Below are positions 19,506-29,439 of a stretch of 64,000 bases of DNA, one piece after another. A program made the translations under genes and the position numbers. The number at the start of each line of letters is the position of its first letter. Position 1 is the stretch's first letter. Location of the stretch: the NCBI RefSeq assembly GCF_036288925.1, contig NZ_CP127167.1, positions 1,612,001 through 1,676,000 on the forward strand, read 5' to 3'. The notes below the pieces were generated by a model, which was given only the letters and a program-made list of their open reading frames with translations, did no database searches and was not told the DNA's origin. This DNA is from Haemophilus parainfluenzae. Lineage in GTDB: Bacteria > Pseudomonadota > Gammaproteobacteria > Enterobacterales > Pasteurellaceae.

Positions 19506-20168
19506 TTATTCAACCCAAGTGACGATTTCTTCAATTGGTCGACGAGATTTTTTGGTAATGTCTCTCGCACGATAACCAAATGTTGCGGCCACGGATACAC
19601 CCCATTCATTTGGATCAAAGAGACCTTCAGCGGCTAAAACTTCATTCATTTTATCATAGTTAAAGCCTTCAATAGGGCAAGAATCTACACCGATAGCGGC
19701 AGCACCCGTTAGCATATTGGCTAATGCAATGTAGGTTTGTTTGCTTGTCCAGTCAAATAATGCACGCTCGCTTTCTGCTGTTTTCATTTCAACTTCTTGT
19801 AAGCCTTTATATTTTTCCAAGGCTTTTTCTAATTGCTCGCCTTGTAAACCTCTCCGCACCGCAACATCACGAAAGAAAGCAGAGTCATAACGAGCATTTT
19901 TCTTCGCAAGAATGACGACTAAATGGCTGCAATCATCTAATTGATATTGCATGCCCCAGCTAAAAGGTTTGAGCTTATCGCGTAATGCTTTATTTTGAAT
20001 AACTAAGAATTGCCATGGCTCAGAACCAACGGAGCTTGGTGATAAACGAGCAAATTCTAAAATTGCTGCGAAATCTTCTTGGCTAATTTTTTTATTCGGA
20101 TCGTAATAACGTGTTGAACAGCGATTTTCGAATACTTGAAGCATTTGTTCGCGTGTAATTTGATTCAT
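19506..20168 (-). CDS. NAD(P)H nitroreductase family flavoprotein
   Basis: A 220-aa FMN-dependent oxidoreductase of the NfsB/NfnB-like family. Recognisable are FENRCSTRYYDPNKKIS (FMN phosphate-binding Arg), LSPSSVGSEPWQFLVI, the VAVRRGL stretch, and DSCPIEGF before a C-terminal GYRARD. Such enzymes reduce quinones or nitroaromatics; the physiological substrate is unknown. It has no operon partner and its leader contains an uptake signal. Confidence 0.9.
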   Translation of the reverse strand: MNQITREQMLQVFENRCSTRYYDPNKKISQEDFAAILEFARLSPSSVGSEPWQFLVIQNKALRDKLKPFSWGMQYQLDDCSHLVVILAKKNARYDSAFFRDVAVRRGLQGEQLEKALEKYKGLQEVEMKTAESERALFDWTSKQTYIALANMLTGAAAIGVDSCPIEGFNYDKMNEVLAAEGLFDPNEWGVSVAATFGYRARDITKKSRRPIEEIVTWVE

Positions 20169-20215
20169 GTTTTTTCCTCTTTACATTATCTAATTTGTAA
20201 TCTTTTGACCGCACT

Positions 20216-20962
20216 TTAGCGCTCTTTCCAATATCCAATCCACTCTTTGAGTAATTGCATATTTTTCGTAATTGCGCCACCTTGCGGAATAAAATGCATC
20301 ATATTGAGTCCGTAACTGTCGGGCGTAATTCCTTCACCTACACTTGCAGGTAATACATCAAAGCCTTGTTGTTGGAATAATAATTTTGCACGTTGCATAT
20401 GCCATTCATTAGTGACTAAAATAATTTTATGAATACCTTCTTTTTCCAATATCTGCTTGGTGAAAAGCGCATTTTCTTTAGTAGTAAGTGCTTTAGGTTC
20501 AATCCATTTGGTTGGCACATTAAAGAAGTTTTGGAGTTCTTCGGCGGCGATTTTTGCCTCAATGGCGCCAGTTGGACTTGCCCCTGTAATTAATAATGGC
20601 AAGTGCGTTTCTTTTTGCAAGAATGCTGCATAGCGTAAGCGTTCAAGTTGAATAGCAGTTGAAGCTAATGGCGCATAAAGTTCTTTGCTATCACGCAAAC
20701 CACCGCCAAGTAAAACGATCGCTTGAGCTTGTTGGTAATCTTGCAGTGTTAAATGATCTTCAGTGATGAGGCTATCTTTAAGTACTTGTGCGGTGTAAGG
20801 GATACTTAAAAGATAGAGTAGTGAGAAACCAAGTGCGGTCGAAATTCGGCTTAATTTTTTAAAATTGAATTTAGCTAGAATAAGAGACAGCCCCCATAAA
20901 ATTAAAATATTAAATGGGGGAAGAATCATAGCGGTAATGAGTTTTTTCAATTCAAACATCAT
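20216..20962 (-). CDS. YdcF/ElyC-family (DUF218) membrane-anchored protein
   Basis: A 248-aa protein with two N-terminal membrane helices (about 9-30 and 37-60) and a DUF218 domain starting QAIVLLGGGLRDSKELYAPLAS, with ITGASPTGAIEA and VTNEWHMQRAKLLF. ElyC-type proteins influence envelope and polyprenyl-lipid metabolism; the chemistry is not settled. Its ATG overlaps the stop of the upstream pyruvyltransferase gene (ATGATG), so the two are probably translated together, hinting at a cell-surface role. Confidence 0.85.
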   Translation of the reverse strand: MMFELKKLITAMILPPFNILILWGLSLILAKFNFKKLSRISTALGFSLLYLLSIPYTAQVLKDSLITEDHLTLQDYQQAQAIVLLGGGLRDSKELYAPLASTAIQLERLRYAAFLQKETHLPLLITGASPTGAIEAKIAAEELQNFFNVPTKWIEPKALTTKENALFTKQILEKEGIHKIILVTNEWHMQRAKLLFQQQGFDVLPASVGEGITPDSYGLNMMHFIPQGGAITKNMQLLKEWIGYWKER

Positions 20963-21915
20963 TTATCCAATTCAACAAAATCCAACGCTTTGGTCCACAA
21001 TTTTGCATAGCTGCTATTTTTACCATAAGAGTTATCGCAAACACGATTTGGGATTTCTAATAGGCAAGAGAAAATATGGCCATGCAAGCGAGTCGTGGTC
21101 ACTTTGTCGTTTGCTAAGAATACTTGCGCAACACGTTTTACAATGCGTTGAGTATAGGCATACCAGAATTGATGGCAAAGATCTTTCAACCAACCTAAGC
21201 CAAATTTGTTCGCCATTTTACTCATTCGCCAGCTTAATGCTAAAACAACATCATCTTCGGTTGAAAGAATGTCTTCCCAGTCTTTTACATTACTGTTAGC
21301 GGGCAGTTGCGCTAAGATATTTTTTTCTACATCACTTGCTTCAATGTCTTTACGCAAGAAATAAAGTTGTTCACCGGTTGTGCCTTGCTTGGTTTCCATC
21401 GTGCCATAGAGCTGATGCGCCATATCGGGTGATAAATAAACATGATCAGAAAATTGTGCAAATAAATTCGCTGTTCTTTCGTCACGAGCCAGTAAATGGC
21501 AATCACCGTGGTTACGGAAAAGTGCGGCTGATTTTTGCAGATTTTCTTCGTGCTTAAAATAAGCAGTTTGTGGAAGCACAATAATACGATTATTTGGGAA
21601 ATGCGTTACCATTTCTTCACGGATCTTTTGATGCTGTGGATAAAGATCGCCAAAGTTGCCGCCACCATGTAAAAGGATGGTGGTGTTCGGTGTGATTTTT
21701 GCTTTGACTTCTTCAAGATCTAAATCGTATTCACAGCGTTTTAAGGTCACATTAATGTGGTGATCTTTAAAAAATTGCTCGGTTCCGTGATAAATCAATA
21801 AATCGCCCACGTTCAAATGAAGCGGGTAGTCGAAATAAAATACGTCGTTTTTATCTTTGATCAGTTCGACAATAGGATTCAGTTTGTTTTTTAAATCAAT
21901 AAGAAGTTGATTCAT
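20959..21915 (-). CDS. polysaccharide pyruvyl transferase family protein
   Basis: A 318-aa WcaK/CsaB-like protein with NVGDLLIYHGTEQFF near the N-terminus, ILLHGGGNFGDLYPQHQKIRE (substrate loop), LARDERT, and TTRLHGHIFSCLLEIP (conserved Arg-His near the C-terminus). The family adds ketal pyruvate to exopolysaccharide sugars. It overlaps both neighbours by 4 bases (ATGA) between a flippase and a YdcF-like protein. No glycosyltransferase or polymerase is adjacent, so the acceptor glycan is unknown. Confidence 0.88.
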   Translation of the reverse strand: MNQLLIDLKNKLNPIVELIKDKNDVFYFDYPLHLNVGDLLIYHGTEQFFKDHHINVTLKRCEYDLDLEEVKAKITPNTTILLHGGGNFGDLYPQHQKIREEMVTHFPNNRIIVLPQTAYFKHEENLQKSAALFRNHGDCHLLARDERTANLFAQFSDHVYLSPDMAHQLYGTMETKQGTTGEQLYFLRKDIEASDVEKNILAQLPANSNVKDWEDILSTEDDVVLALSWRMSKMANKFGLGWLKDLCHQFWYAYTQRIVKRVAQVFLANDKVTTTRLHGHIFSCLLEIPNRVCDNSYGKNSSYAKLWTKALDFVELDK

Positions 21916-23435
21916 TTTTTTACTCTTTTCTTTAAATAGCTAAACAAGAAATTTTTTTCTGCTGTGTTTAATCCGAAGATTAAGATGACACAGATTAATA
22001 CCATTTCTAAGATGATGGATTGTCCAATAAATTCCAATAAAGAATAACTGCGGGTGGTATCTGATATATAGATGATACTTAATAGCAGGCCAAACACCAC
22101 GCCGACATTCACTAAATATGAGACAAATTCTTTTTGGTTAAATTTAATTTTTTTATTAATAAAATATAATCGATAGATTTGTGAGATGACCATCGTACTA
22201 AATTTACCCACAAAGGCAAATACTGGATTATAACCTAGTGTGAACAAATAATAAGCCAATGGTACCGTACAAAGATCAATTAACGCCACGATGATATTGT
22301 ATTGTTTTACGATGGATGTGCCAATGGCTAATGCGCTCATCCAAAATGCGCCAGCCATTGCACTGATTAGTAAGCAAGCAATAATAGCTTGTACAAGTTG
22401 TTCAGTATATTGCGGAAGATGATCGCCTAGCCAAAATGTCAGTAAGGTATGGGTGAAATACAATACAGGTGCCGAGAGAATCGCCATTAAATAAAGTGAA
22501 TATTTTGAAATACCAAGAATTAATTGGCGATTGCGATCATAATCTTTTGCTGCATAAGACTGAACCAACTGTGGATTAGCTGCCATTTGGAAATTATTTA
22601 CAAAGCTGTAAACGGCACCTTCTACCTGAGTCGCAATAGCGACAGCGGCGTTGACTGCGACACCAAAGAATAAGTTAGACACCATATTCAAGCCTTGTGT
22701 TGAACCCACATAAGCGACTTGCCCCATAAGCATCCAACCGGAAAAACTCACCATTTCTTTGGTTTTGCTTAAATCTTTATATAAGCGGAAACGTGCGGCC
22801 TCTTTGAAATAATATTTAGTGAATAACACATAAAGAGAGAGCACAATTAAGCTGACTGAAAGCAATAAGCCGCCATAAGTAATCAACTTATCGTAATGTG
22901 TGATATGACTTAAGATAAAGACAGAGGTTAGTTTTAAGATGGTTTCACCTAATCCCAACCACGCATAGAATCCCATTTTTTCGTGTGCAACAATCATGGC
23001 ATTAAATGGCACTTTGATAATTTCAACAAGGGCAATAATTAATGCCAATTGGTAAACGATATTTGCGGCTTGCAAGCGTTCAGCGGGGATCACCAATTTG
23101 TGATTTAAAAACCATAAACCTACGGTTTCAGCTAACACGAATACGATAAAAATAATGAGTAGGTGATTTAAGATACTAATATTAAAGACTTTATTGACAC
23201 GTTGGATGTCATTCGAGGCTTTTTCTACGTTAATAAAACGCTGAGTGGTGGCGGTCATTGTGCCATTAAAAAAGGAAAATAAGACCACGACACCCATCAC
23301 AATGTTATAGATACCAAAATCTTCTACACCCAAAACCTGCAATATCACACGAGAGATATACAGCATCGCTCCCATGTTGAAAAGCATTCGGATGTAAAGA
23401 AATAGCGTATTTTTAGCAATGGTTTTATTTGACAT
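21912..23435 (-). CDS. Wzx-like polysaccharide/oligosaccharide flippase
   Basis: A 507-aa integral membrane protein (MATE/MVF superfamily) with about 12-14 helices and a typical start MSNKTIAKNTLFLYIRMLFNMGAMLYISRVILQVLGVEDFGIYN. The ATG at 23435 is chosen because the 21 residues upstream in the same frame (MLATHPNPPYNS...) are unlike the family. The stop overlaps the pyruvyltransferase ATG. It likely moves a lipid-linked glycan across the inner membrane. Confidence 0.88.
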   Translation of the reverse strand: MSNKTIAKNTLFLYIRMLFNMGAMLYISRVILQVLGVEDFGIYNIVMGVVVLFSFFNGTMTATTQRFINVEKASNDIQRVNKVFNISILNHLLIIFIVFVLAETVGLWFLNHKLVIPAERLQAANIVYQLALIIALVEIIKVPFNAMIVAHEKMGFYAWLGLGETILKLTSVFILSHITHYDKLITYGGLLLSVSLIVLSLYVLFTKYYFKEAARFRLYKDLSKTKEMVSFSGWMLMGQVAYVGSTQGLNMVSNLFFGVAVNAAVAIATQVEGAVYSFVNNFQMAANPQLVQSYAAKDYDRNRQLILGISKYSLYLMAILSAPVLYFTHTLLTFWLGDHLPQYTEQLVQAIIACLLISAMAGAFWMSALAIGTSIVKQYNIIVALIDLCTVPLAYYLFTLGYNPVFAFVGKFSTMVISQIYRLYFINKKIKFNQKEFVSYLVNVGVVFGLLLSIIYISDTTRSYSLLEFIGQSIILEMVLICVILIFGLNTAEKNFLFSYLKKRVKK

Positions 23436-23530
23436 TGTGAAAATGAAATTAGAAAAATTGGGGGAATTATAGGGGGGATTGGGGTGTGTAGCAAGCATTG
23501 TGCAAGTTCAACTCATTTGTTAAGGGATGG

Positions 23531-23564
23531 AAAAGAAAAGGCCAAATATCAATTTAGCCTTTTT
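23531..23564 (-). terminator. terminator after the ABC transporter gene
   Basis: On the minus strand AAGGCTAAAT and ATTTGGCCTT pair (one mismatch) and run into TTTTCTTTT. It separates the transporter from the polysaccharide genes. Confidence 0.7.
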
Positions 23565-23570
23565 GGTTGG

Positions 23571-25331
23571 TTACACAATACACACCGCTAAATCTAGCTG
23601 TTTATTATGGAATTGATGTAATGTACCACGATGGCCCACACTTAGAATGATCATATTCGGTAAGCGCTCTTTAATCGTTTTATAAAGGAGATACTCTGTT
23701 GGCTCATCAAGTGCTGATGTGGTTTCATCTAAAAAGATCACTTCAGGCTTAGTCAGTAAAATCCGAATAAATGCCACACGCTGTAATTCACCCGGTGACA
23801 AAATAGCTTGCCAATCGTTATCTATATCAAGACTATGAAGATATTTATCCAAACAGCAATCTGCGAGTGTTTTTTCCAATTCAGGATGATAAGGATCAAT
23901 ATCTGGATAGCAAATCGCTTCACGTAACGTGCCTTGTGGCATATAAGGACGTTGTGGTAGGAACAAACTAGTCACGCAAGGGTGTTCTACTAAGCCGACT
24001 GTCTCAAAAGGATAAATTCCAGCCATTGCTTTTAATAGAGATGTTTTCCCCGTGCCAGATGGACCTTGAATTAATAAAGCATCACCATTTTTTAATTCAA
24101 TATTTAAGTTATTAAGCAACAATCTACCTTGCTCATCTTTAATACCAAAGTTTGACAATGCAACACGGTTAGAACATTTCATGGGTTGATGAACCTCTGA
24201 ATGATCTAATTCATCCAACTTAGTCATAAAACCATAAAGACGATTTAAACGCGCTTGGTAGAGTGTAAATTCTTCATAGAACAAACGGAAGAAGGAAAGG
24301 GCGGTCATTAATCGGTTAAATGCTTGCACAGTTTGGTGCATATCGCCCAGCTTGATTTGTCCAGTAAAAAAACGAGGCGCTTGCAGCATTAACGGTAAGA
24401 GTTTTGCAACGCGCGTGACACTTCCATTAAATCCGTCTAACCCCAGCATTCTCAATACAATTGCCCAACGGTTATGAATGATTTCGGCAAATTTATTTTT
24501 CAGTAAATGCTGTTCTTGCTGTTCACCTTGATAGAACGCGATACTTTCCGCATTATCTCGCACTCGAATTAAAGAATAACGGTAGTCACCATTGAGTTTT
24601 TCTTTATTGAAGTTCAGCTTGATTAAAGGGTGGCCAATCCAAACGGACATTAATGTTGCGAGGATAATAAAGGCATAAATAAAGAAAACAACACCTTTTT
24701 CGATATTCAAGCCGAAAAGACTCAACACCCCAGACAGTGACCAAAGAATGATGGTGAATTCAATGGTAGTCAGAATTGAATTAATCATGCCCCGCACAAT
24801 TTTGACGGTGCTACTGATAAATTCACGTGCATCTTGTTCAATACGTTGATCGATATTATCGGGCAAATCTTTTTCGTATTTGAGGCGATAGTATTTTTTA
24901 TTTTCTAACCATCGTTTAACAAGGGCTTTATTCAAGCTTTCCAACCAACGGATTTCAAATACTTGTTGCAAGAAATAATCGGCGATGGAGTGGATAACTT
25001 GTACCAATACTAAAAGGGCATTCAGTTTTGCAAAGAACCAAAACTTATCCGCATCTAATTCCTGCATTGAGCTATAAAGCCCATTATAGAAAAAAGAGTT
25101 GAGTACGCTGAAGCGCACTTCTAACAAAATCATGGTAAATAACACCAGTAGCATAACGATGATTTTGATGCTGTTACGGCGATTAATCGAAGGGGATGCA
25201 ATATGCCAAAACTTCTGACCGAATGGGGTTTGTTTGAGTGCGACTATCGTTACGCTAAAGCACACAATCACCCAGAAAAGTGCGGTCAAAATCCAGCTTA
25301 AACTTGAGTTAAGTTCAGTTTGCCAATTCAT
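23571..25331 (-). CDS. YddA-type ABC transporter, fused permease and ATPase
   Basis: A 586-aa half-transporter of the YddA/ABCD type: an N-terminal domain with about six helices (about 12-370) including the conserved EIRWLESLNKALVKRWLENKKYYRL, then an ATPase with Walker A GPSGTGKTS, an atypical signature LSPGELQRVAF and Walker B VIFLDETTSALD. YddA relatives export or import unknown substrates. It follows a TonB siderophore receptor on the same strand, a pairing that echoes E. coli yddA-yddB; a terminator between them suggests partial uncoupling. Involvement in siderophore handling is inference. Confidence 0.87.
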   Translation of the reverse strand: MNWQTELNSSLSWILTALFWVIVCFSVTIVALKQTPFGQKFWHIASPSINRRNSIKIIVMLLVLFTMILLEVRFSVLNSFFYNGLYSSMQELDADKFWFFAKLNALLVLVQVIHSIADYFLQQVFEIRWLESLNKALVKRWLENKKYYRLKYEKDLPDNIDQRIEQDAREFISSTVKIVRGMINSILTTIEFTIILWSLSGVLSLFGLNIEKGVVFFIYAFIILATLMSVWIGHPLIKLNFNKEKLNGDYRYSLIRVRDNAESIAFYQGEQQEQHLLKNKFAEIIHNRWAIVLRMLGLDGFNGSVTRVAKLLPLMLQAPRFFTGQIKLGDMHQTVQAFNRLMTALSFFRLFYEEFTLYQARLNRLYGFMTKLDELDHSEVHQPMKCSNRVALSNFGIKDEQGRLLLNNLNIELKNGDALLIQGPSGTGKTSLLKAMAGIYPFETVGLVEHPCVTSLFLPQRPYMPQGTLREAICYPDIDPYHPELEKTLADCCLDKYLHSLDIDNDWQAILSPGELQRVAFIRILLTKPEVIFLDETTSALDEPTEYLLYKTIKERLPNMIILSVGHRGTLHQFHNKQLDLAVCIV

Positions 25332-25351
25332 TGATTATCCATAAAGTAAAA

Positions 25352-25379
25352 AACGAAAAAAGGGCGAAATGATTCGCCC
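25352..25379 (-). terminator. terminator after the TonB-dependent receptor
   Basis: GGGCGAA and TTCGCCC form a perfect 7-bp stem around ATGA; the minus strand continues TTTTTTCGTTTTTT. Confidence 0.85.
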
Positions 25380-25396
25380 TCATATTGTGCGTTCAA

Positions 25397-27580
25397 TTAA
25401 AACTCAACTTTGGTGTTGAAGATAAATTCACGTCCATAACCTAATGCAACAGGGATTAACGTGTTTGTTGCGTTACCAGAGGTAGATGGATAGTAAGTTT
25501 TATCTGTTAAGTTTTTACCATTAAGTTGGAAAGAGACTTTCTTGCCAGAGATTTTGGTATCGTAAGCAATAAAGGCATCATATACCACGGCATGAGGTAA
25601 TTTGTATGCTTTTGTATAAGTATTATTGTAGGCATACCAGGAACCTAAATAACGAGCACCACCACCAACACGGATGTTACCAAAATCAAATTCACCTACG
25701 TTATAAGCTAGGAATAAAGACGCTTGATGTTTTGGTACACCAGAAAGTTGTTGATTTACTGCATCAGGATAAAGCTCATTTTCAAGTGATTTAACTTTGG
25801 TGTAGGTATAGTTAGCCGCTACGCTTAGACTATCCGTAATTTGACCATTAAGATCGAATTCCACACCACGAGAACGTTGTTTGCCGACGATGTTCAATTG
25901 CGCATTTGAACCAGAACCAACAGCCTCAGCCACATTACGTTTGCTGATATTGAATAATGCAAGTGTCGTATTAAAGCCTGAGTTTTCGTATTTTGCACCA
26001 ATTTCAAAAGATTTACCTTGTTCTGGTTTTAAATCGCCGCTAACTGGAGTTGCCACACTCATTTGTGGACGGAAAGACTCAGAGTAGTTTGCAAAGGTCG
26101 CAATATGTGGCGTAAATTTATATACGGCACCTAATTGATACAATAATTTACCATCGTGCTGATCGGTATTTCCTGTTTTTGTTAGATTTTGACCTTTTTT
26201 ACAGTTTGCCGCATTTAAGCAATGACGTCCTGCAAATTGATCAAAATACTCATAACGTAAACCACCCGTCATAATAAAGTTATCTGTAAAGTAGGCGGTA
26301 TCTTGAATATAAACACCAACGGTTTTGAGATAGTTATATTGGTAGGCGTTGCCATTACCATTTTTATGTTCCGCAACAGGGCTGGTATAGTTTGGATTAT
26401 CAATATTGATATCAGAATTCATGATGCCTTGGTTATAAATAGGACCAAGATCACGAATATTACGCATTGCATCAATACCCGCTACAAAGCGGTTAGCAAT
26501 ATCACCAATACCAAATTCACCAACGATATTTAATGTACCGCTATGAACGCGTTGATCGCCTTGTTGCTGTTCAATCGCACGGCGGGCTGTACGTGTTTTA
26601 ACGTTAACATTTGTAATACGAGCTTGATCGTAGAAATATTTGTAACGAGCATAGCTGTAACCTGCATTTAATTTCCAACCATCACTTAATTTGTGTTCAA
26701 TTTTGAAATCGATGTTATCGGTTTTTGCCGTGGTTTCATTATTTGGCTCATCTAAACGACGCGATACAGGAATATCCGGTAATGCATTAGTTGCCGTAAA
26801 AAGATTTGTACCACGATCAAATGGCTCAAGAATATCTTTATGTTCATAAGAAAGAAGCACTTTAGTTTTATCATTTTCCCAAGAAAGAGAGGGGGCATAA
26901 GTCGTATTTTTCACTTTGCCAAAATTACGCCAGTAGTCTTTTTCTTGTTTGTCATAGATAAAGCGGTAAGCAAAACCATTTCCTAAGCCACCAGTAAAAT
27001 CTAATTGCGTTCCCCACAGGCTATGATTACCTAAGGTTCCACCAACGACATAACGTGGCGTTTGTTGTGGTTTTTTAGTAATGATATTAACTACACCACC
27101 TGGATCTTGAATACCATAAAGTACAGATGCAGGTCCTTTTAAAACTTCAACGGTTTCAGTTGTTGCGCTAAAGTTTTTAGCTGGGCCAGCTTGTAAACCG
27201 TTACGCATAATTGAATTATCACGGTTTCCACCAAAACCACGTTTTTGAATAGAGTCAAACATACCACCTAACGTATTTGCTTGACTTACACCACTGACGT
27301 TATAAAGCGCATCAATGAGTGATTCAGGTTTGCGATCTTCTAGTAGTTTAGTTGAAAGAATATTTACTGTGTTTGGCGTGTCGAATACTGGCACTTCAGC
27401 TTTTGATACGACAGATGTTCCTGTCGTTTGGTAACCATTTTGTTTAATCCCCGTATCTTGAACGTTAATTTGCTCAAGCGTCTCGGTATTTGTATCTACG
27501 GCCTGCTTAGTTCCTGCAAACGTAGAAATAGAAAAACTGGTTAAAAGTGCGGTTGAAATAAGGCTTAATTTAAAATTCAT
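25397..27580 (-). CDS. TonB-dependent siderophore receptor (ferrichrome/ferrioxamine type)
   Basis: A 727-aa outer-membrane receptor. Signal peptide about 1-22 (STFAG); a TonB-box-like ETLEQINV near 33-40; plug domain about 55-165 with [29 protein letters not shown] and [28 protein letters not shown], the FhuA/FoxA/FhuE-type plug signature; then a 22-strand barrel ending [13 protein letters not shown] with C-terminal Phe. A loop carries a Cys pair (HCLNAANC), as in hydroxamate receptors. A Fur box and good promoter lie upstream. The ligand cannot be assigned; a hydroxamate is my guess. Confidence 0.92.
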   Translation of the reverse strand: MNFKLSLISTALLTSFSISTFAGTKQAVDTNTETLEQINVQDTGIKQNGYQTTGTSVVSKAEVPVFDTPNTVNILSTKLLEDRKPESLIDALYNVSGVSQANTLGGMFDSIQKRGFGGNRDNSIMRNGLQAGPAKNFSATTETVEVLKGPASVLYGIQDPGGVVNIITKKPQQTPRYVVGGTLGNHSLWGTQLDFTGGLGNGFAYRFIYDKQEKDYWRNFGKVKNTTYAPSLSWENDKTKVLLSYEHKDILEPFDRGTNLFTATNALPDIPVSRRLDEPNNETTAKTDNIDFKIEHKLSDGWKLNAGYSYARYKYFYDQARITNVNVKTRTARRAIEQQQGDQRVHSGTLNIVGEFGIGDIANRFVAGIDAMRNIRDLGPIYNQGIMNSDINIDNPNYTSPVAEHKNGNGNAYQYNYLKTVGVYIQDTAYFTDNFIMTGGLRYEYFDQFAGRHCLNAANCKKGQNLTKTGNTDQHDGKLLYQLGAVYKFTPHIATFANYSESFRPQMSVATPVSGDLKPEQGKSFEIGAKYENSGFNTTLALFNISKRNVAEAVGSGSNAQLNIVGKQRSRGVEFDLNGQITDSLSVAANYTYTKVKSLENELYPDAVNQQLSGVPKHQASLFLAYNVGEFDFGNIRVGGGARYLGSWYAYNNTYTKAYKLPHAVVYDAFIAYDTKISGKKVSFQLNGKNLTDKTYYPSTSGNATNTLIPVALGYGREFIFNTKVEF

Positions 27581-27613
27581 AATCTCTTTCCAATATATAA
27601 TAAAAGAGCCCAG

Positions 27614-27657
27614 AGTATAGCGAAAACGTTTACATCAATCAATGCAAATTATTTTCA
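27614..27657 (-). promoter_or_regulatory. promoter and Fur box for the siderophore receptor
   Basis: Reading the minus strand: TGAAAATAATTTGCA (27657-27643) matches the Fur 7-1-7 consensus at 11-12 of 14 defined positions; it abuts -35 TTGATT (27642-27637), 17-bp spacer, -10 TATACT (27619-27614). Iron repression of the receptor is expected. Confidence 0.7.
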
Positions 27658-27710
27658 TTTATATATGTGATTATCTAGAAAAGATTCATTCAAATTAAGC
27701 AGGGGATAAA

Positions 27711-27743
27711 AAGAAAAAATCCCAAGCTAAAAAGCTTGGGATT
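27711..27743 (-). terminator. terminator displaced from tRNA-Val by the island
   Basis: AATCCCAAGCT and its complement form an 11-bp perfect stem around AAAA; the minus strand continues TTTTTTCTTTTT. It stands just beyond the tRNA-like 3' fragment at 27750 and most likely terminated tRNA-Val before the island inserted. Confidence 0.75.
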
Positions 27744-27749
27744 GCAATA

Positions 27750-27772
27750 TGGTGCACTAGCTGAACCCGAAT
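27750..27772 (-). other. attL: decayed tRNA 3'-end copy
   Basis: On the minus strand this reads as a tRNA T-arm plus acceptor ending CAGCTAGTGCACCA. Against the 3' end of tRNA-Val at the other boundary (CAGCTAGTCGCACCA) it has one missing base, with three more substitutions in the T-arm. It marks the left end of the island and sits directly before an old tRNA-type terminator. Confidence 0.7.
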
Positions 27773-27821
27773 TCACTTGTAGTATATTGATTTTTAATGT
27801 TTATTTTTTAAAGTCTAAAAT

Positions 27822-27844
27822 CTTGTTACTAAGCTTGTTACTAA
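27822..27844 (+). repeat. two tandem integrase arm-type repeats at the left end
   Basis: CTTGTTACTAA occurs at 27822-27832 and 27834-27844, one base apart. The same tandem pair recurs beside the integrase gene (42540-42562). Repeats on both sides of an attachment core are typical of tyrosine-integrase arm sites. Confidence 0.65.
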
Positions 27845-27929
27845 AATTCAAATTCACCACAAATCAATAATAGTTTCTGATGCCATAATACCACTAATAA
27901 GCCGTGTGTTAAAAATTTTATAGAAAAAC

Positions 27930-28031
27930 TGTTCACCTTGTTCACCAACCCTTAAAACTCTTTATTTATTATATAGTTATATTCTTTTTTATTGTTCACC
28001 AACTGTTCACCATTGTTCACCTTTGTTCACC
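27930..28031 (+). repeat. left iteron cluster (TGTTCACC x6)
   Basis: TGTTCACC starts at 27930, 27939, 27993, 28004, 28014 and 28024, the last four spaced 10-11 bp (one helical turn). Six copies in 102 bp, in AT-rich DNA before the head operon. Matching copies lie after the replication gene. Probable binding sites for the island's replication protein. Confidence 0.75.
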
Positions 28032-28106
28032 AATCAAAAAAAGATATCTCAATACAGAATATTTACTCTCTATCTGTTCAAAATTTAAGCAATCAAACAA
28101 CCTTAA

Positions 28107-28133
28107 CTTACCGTATCTAAACGCAACTAAACT
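28107..28133 (+). promoter_or_regulatory. island promoter motif upstream of the head operon
   Basis: CTTACCGTATCTAAAC, 5 bases, then -10-like TAAACT. The same layout occurs at 34897-34923 (14 of 16 identical in the box, same spacing to TAAAAT). The box sits where a -35 would be, suggesting an activator-dependent promoter for the capsid operon. Confidence 0.55.
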
Positions 28134-28200
28134 ATTGAAAAATAATGTGTTTATTTAATAATAAAAACACTATATATTATATTTTGACTTAATGAAAGTC

Positions 28201-28214
28201 GTCTAAATTTAGAC
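28201..28214. promoter_or_regulatory. perfect 14-bp palindrome in the capsid leader
   Basis: GTCTAAATTTAGAC lies between the predicted promoter and the capsid start. A possible operator or mRNA hairpin; no T-run follows. Confidence 0.5.
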
Positions 28215-28236
28215 TAAGAAATCTCATAAGGAATAG

Positions 28237-29433
28237 ATGAATATGTTTAAAAAACTAATTGAGTTACGCCAACAAAAGGCGGAAAAAGTCGCAGAAATGC
28301 GTTCAATGCTTGAAAAAGCAGAAAAAGAAAATCGTTCATTGAATGAATCTGAATCAGTAGATTTTGAAAAGCTGAAAGATTTAGTCAAACAGATGACAGA
28401 TGAAATCAGCAAGTACGAAACCGTAGCAGATGAAGAACGTAGCCTAGATGCTCAAACTAAACAGGTAGAACAACGCAACATGAAACAACTTTCAAATGAT
28501 GAGTTACGCCATTATGTTAAAACTGGTGAACTTCGCAATTTAACTACGGCTAACGGTGAAGATGGCGGCTATTCAGTTATCCCACAGTTAGACAAAGATG
28601 TAATGAAACGCTTAACAGACGATAGCGTAATGCGCCAACTTTGTAACGTAGTACGCTTACCGGTTGGAGCGAAAGAATACAAGAAATTAGTATCGGCTGG
28701 TGGTGCAGCAGTAGAACACGGCACAGAAGGCACAGCACGCAACGGCACAGCAACCCCGAAACTTCATGAAGTAACAATCGCTTTAAATTCAATCTATGCT
28801 TATCCTAAGACTACACAAGAAATCTTAGACTTCTCAAGCATTGATGTTTTAGGTTGGCTAACTGATGAAATTTCTGAAACCTTCACAGAAACAGAAGAAA
28901 CCGATTTAACTTCCGGTGATGGTAACAAAAAATCAAAAGGCTTCTTAACCTACCAACGCACAACCGAAGATGACAAAGTACGCCAATTTGGCAAACTTCA
29001 AAAAATTGAAGTAGCAGGCGTAGCGAAGATTGATGCAGATACTTTAATCGATGCGTTCTATACACTTCATAGCAAATACCGTAAAAATGCGGTTTGGGTG
29101 ATGTCATCAACGATTGCAGCAGCATTACAAAAACTTAAAAACAAAAACGGCGATTATATCTGGCGCGATGGTTTAACAACCGATGCCCCAGCAACATTAT
29201 TAGGTCGCCCAGTCCACTTCTTAGAAACAATGCCGACAGGCGGAGCAAACAAAGCAGTAATTGCCTTCGGTGACTTCAAGCGCGGATATTTCATTATCGA
29301 CCACGAAACAGGCGTGCGAACCCGTCCGGACAACTTAACCGAACCTGGATTCTATAAAGTACACACCGATAAATATTTAGGCGGTGGCGTAGTAGATTCA
29401 AACGCAATCAAAGTGATTGAAACAACAGCATAA
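28237..29433 (+). CDS. HK97-family major capsid protein
   Basis: A 398-aa HK97-fold capsid precursor. Residues about 1-80 form a charged coiled coil (the delta/scaffold region removed by the protease); the mature part begins near LRNLTTANGEDGGYSVIPQ and contains VSAGGAAVEHGTEGTARNGTATPKLHEVTIALNSIYAYPKTTQEILDFSSID, the usual core. AAGGA precedes the ATG by 5 bases; a second ATG two codons later is possible. First gene of the head module, separated from the protease by a terminator that may let capsid be made in excess. Confidence 0.93.
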   Translation: MNMFKKLIELRQQKAEKVAEMRSMLEKAEKENRSLNESESVDFEKLKDLVKQMTDEISKYETVADEERSLDAQTKQVEQRNMKQLSNDELRHYVKTGELRNLTTANGEDGGYSVIPQLDKDVMKRLTDDSVMRQLCNVVRLPVGAKEYKKLVSAGGAAVEHGTEGTARNGTATPKLHEVTIALNSIYAYPKTTQEILDFSSIDVLGWLTDEISETFTETEETDLTSGDGNKKSKGFLTYQRTTEDDKVRQFGKLQKIEVAGVAKIDADTLIDAFYTLHSKYRKNAVWVMSSTIAAALQKLKNKNGDYIWRDGLTTDAPATLLGRPVHFLETMPTGGANKAVIAFGDFKRGYFIIDHETGVRTRPDNLTEPGFYKVHTDKYLGGGVVDSNAIKVIETTA

Positions 29434-29439
29434 ATCATA

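Noticed and set aside
27750..27780. A second complete tRNA gene at the left boundary
   Set aside because: Only the T-arm and acceptor 3' strand are recognisable and contain a deletion; no anticodon or D-arm upstream on that strand.
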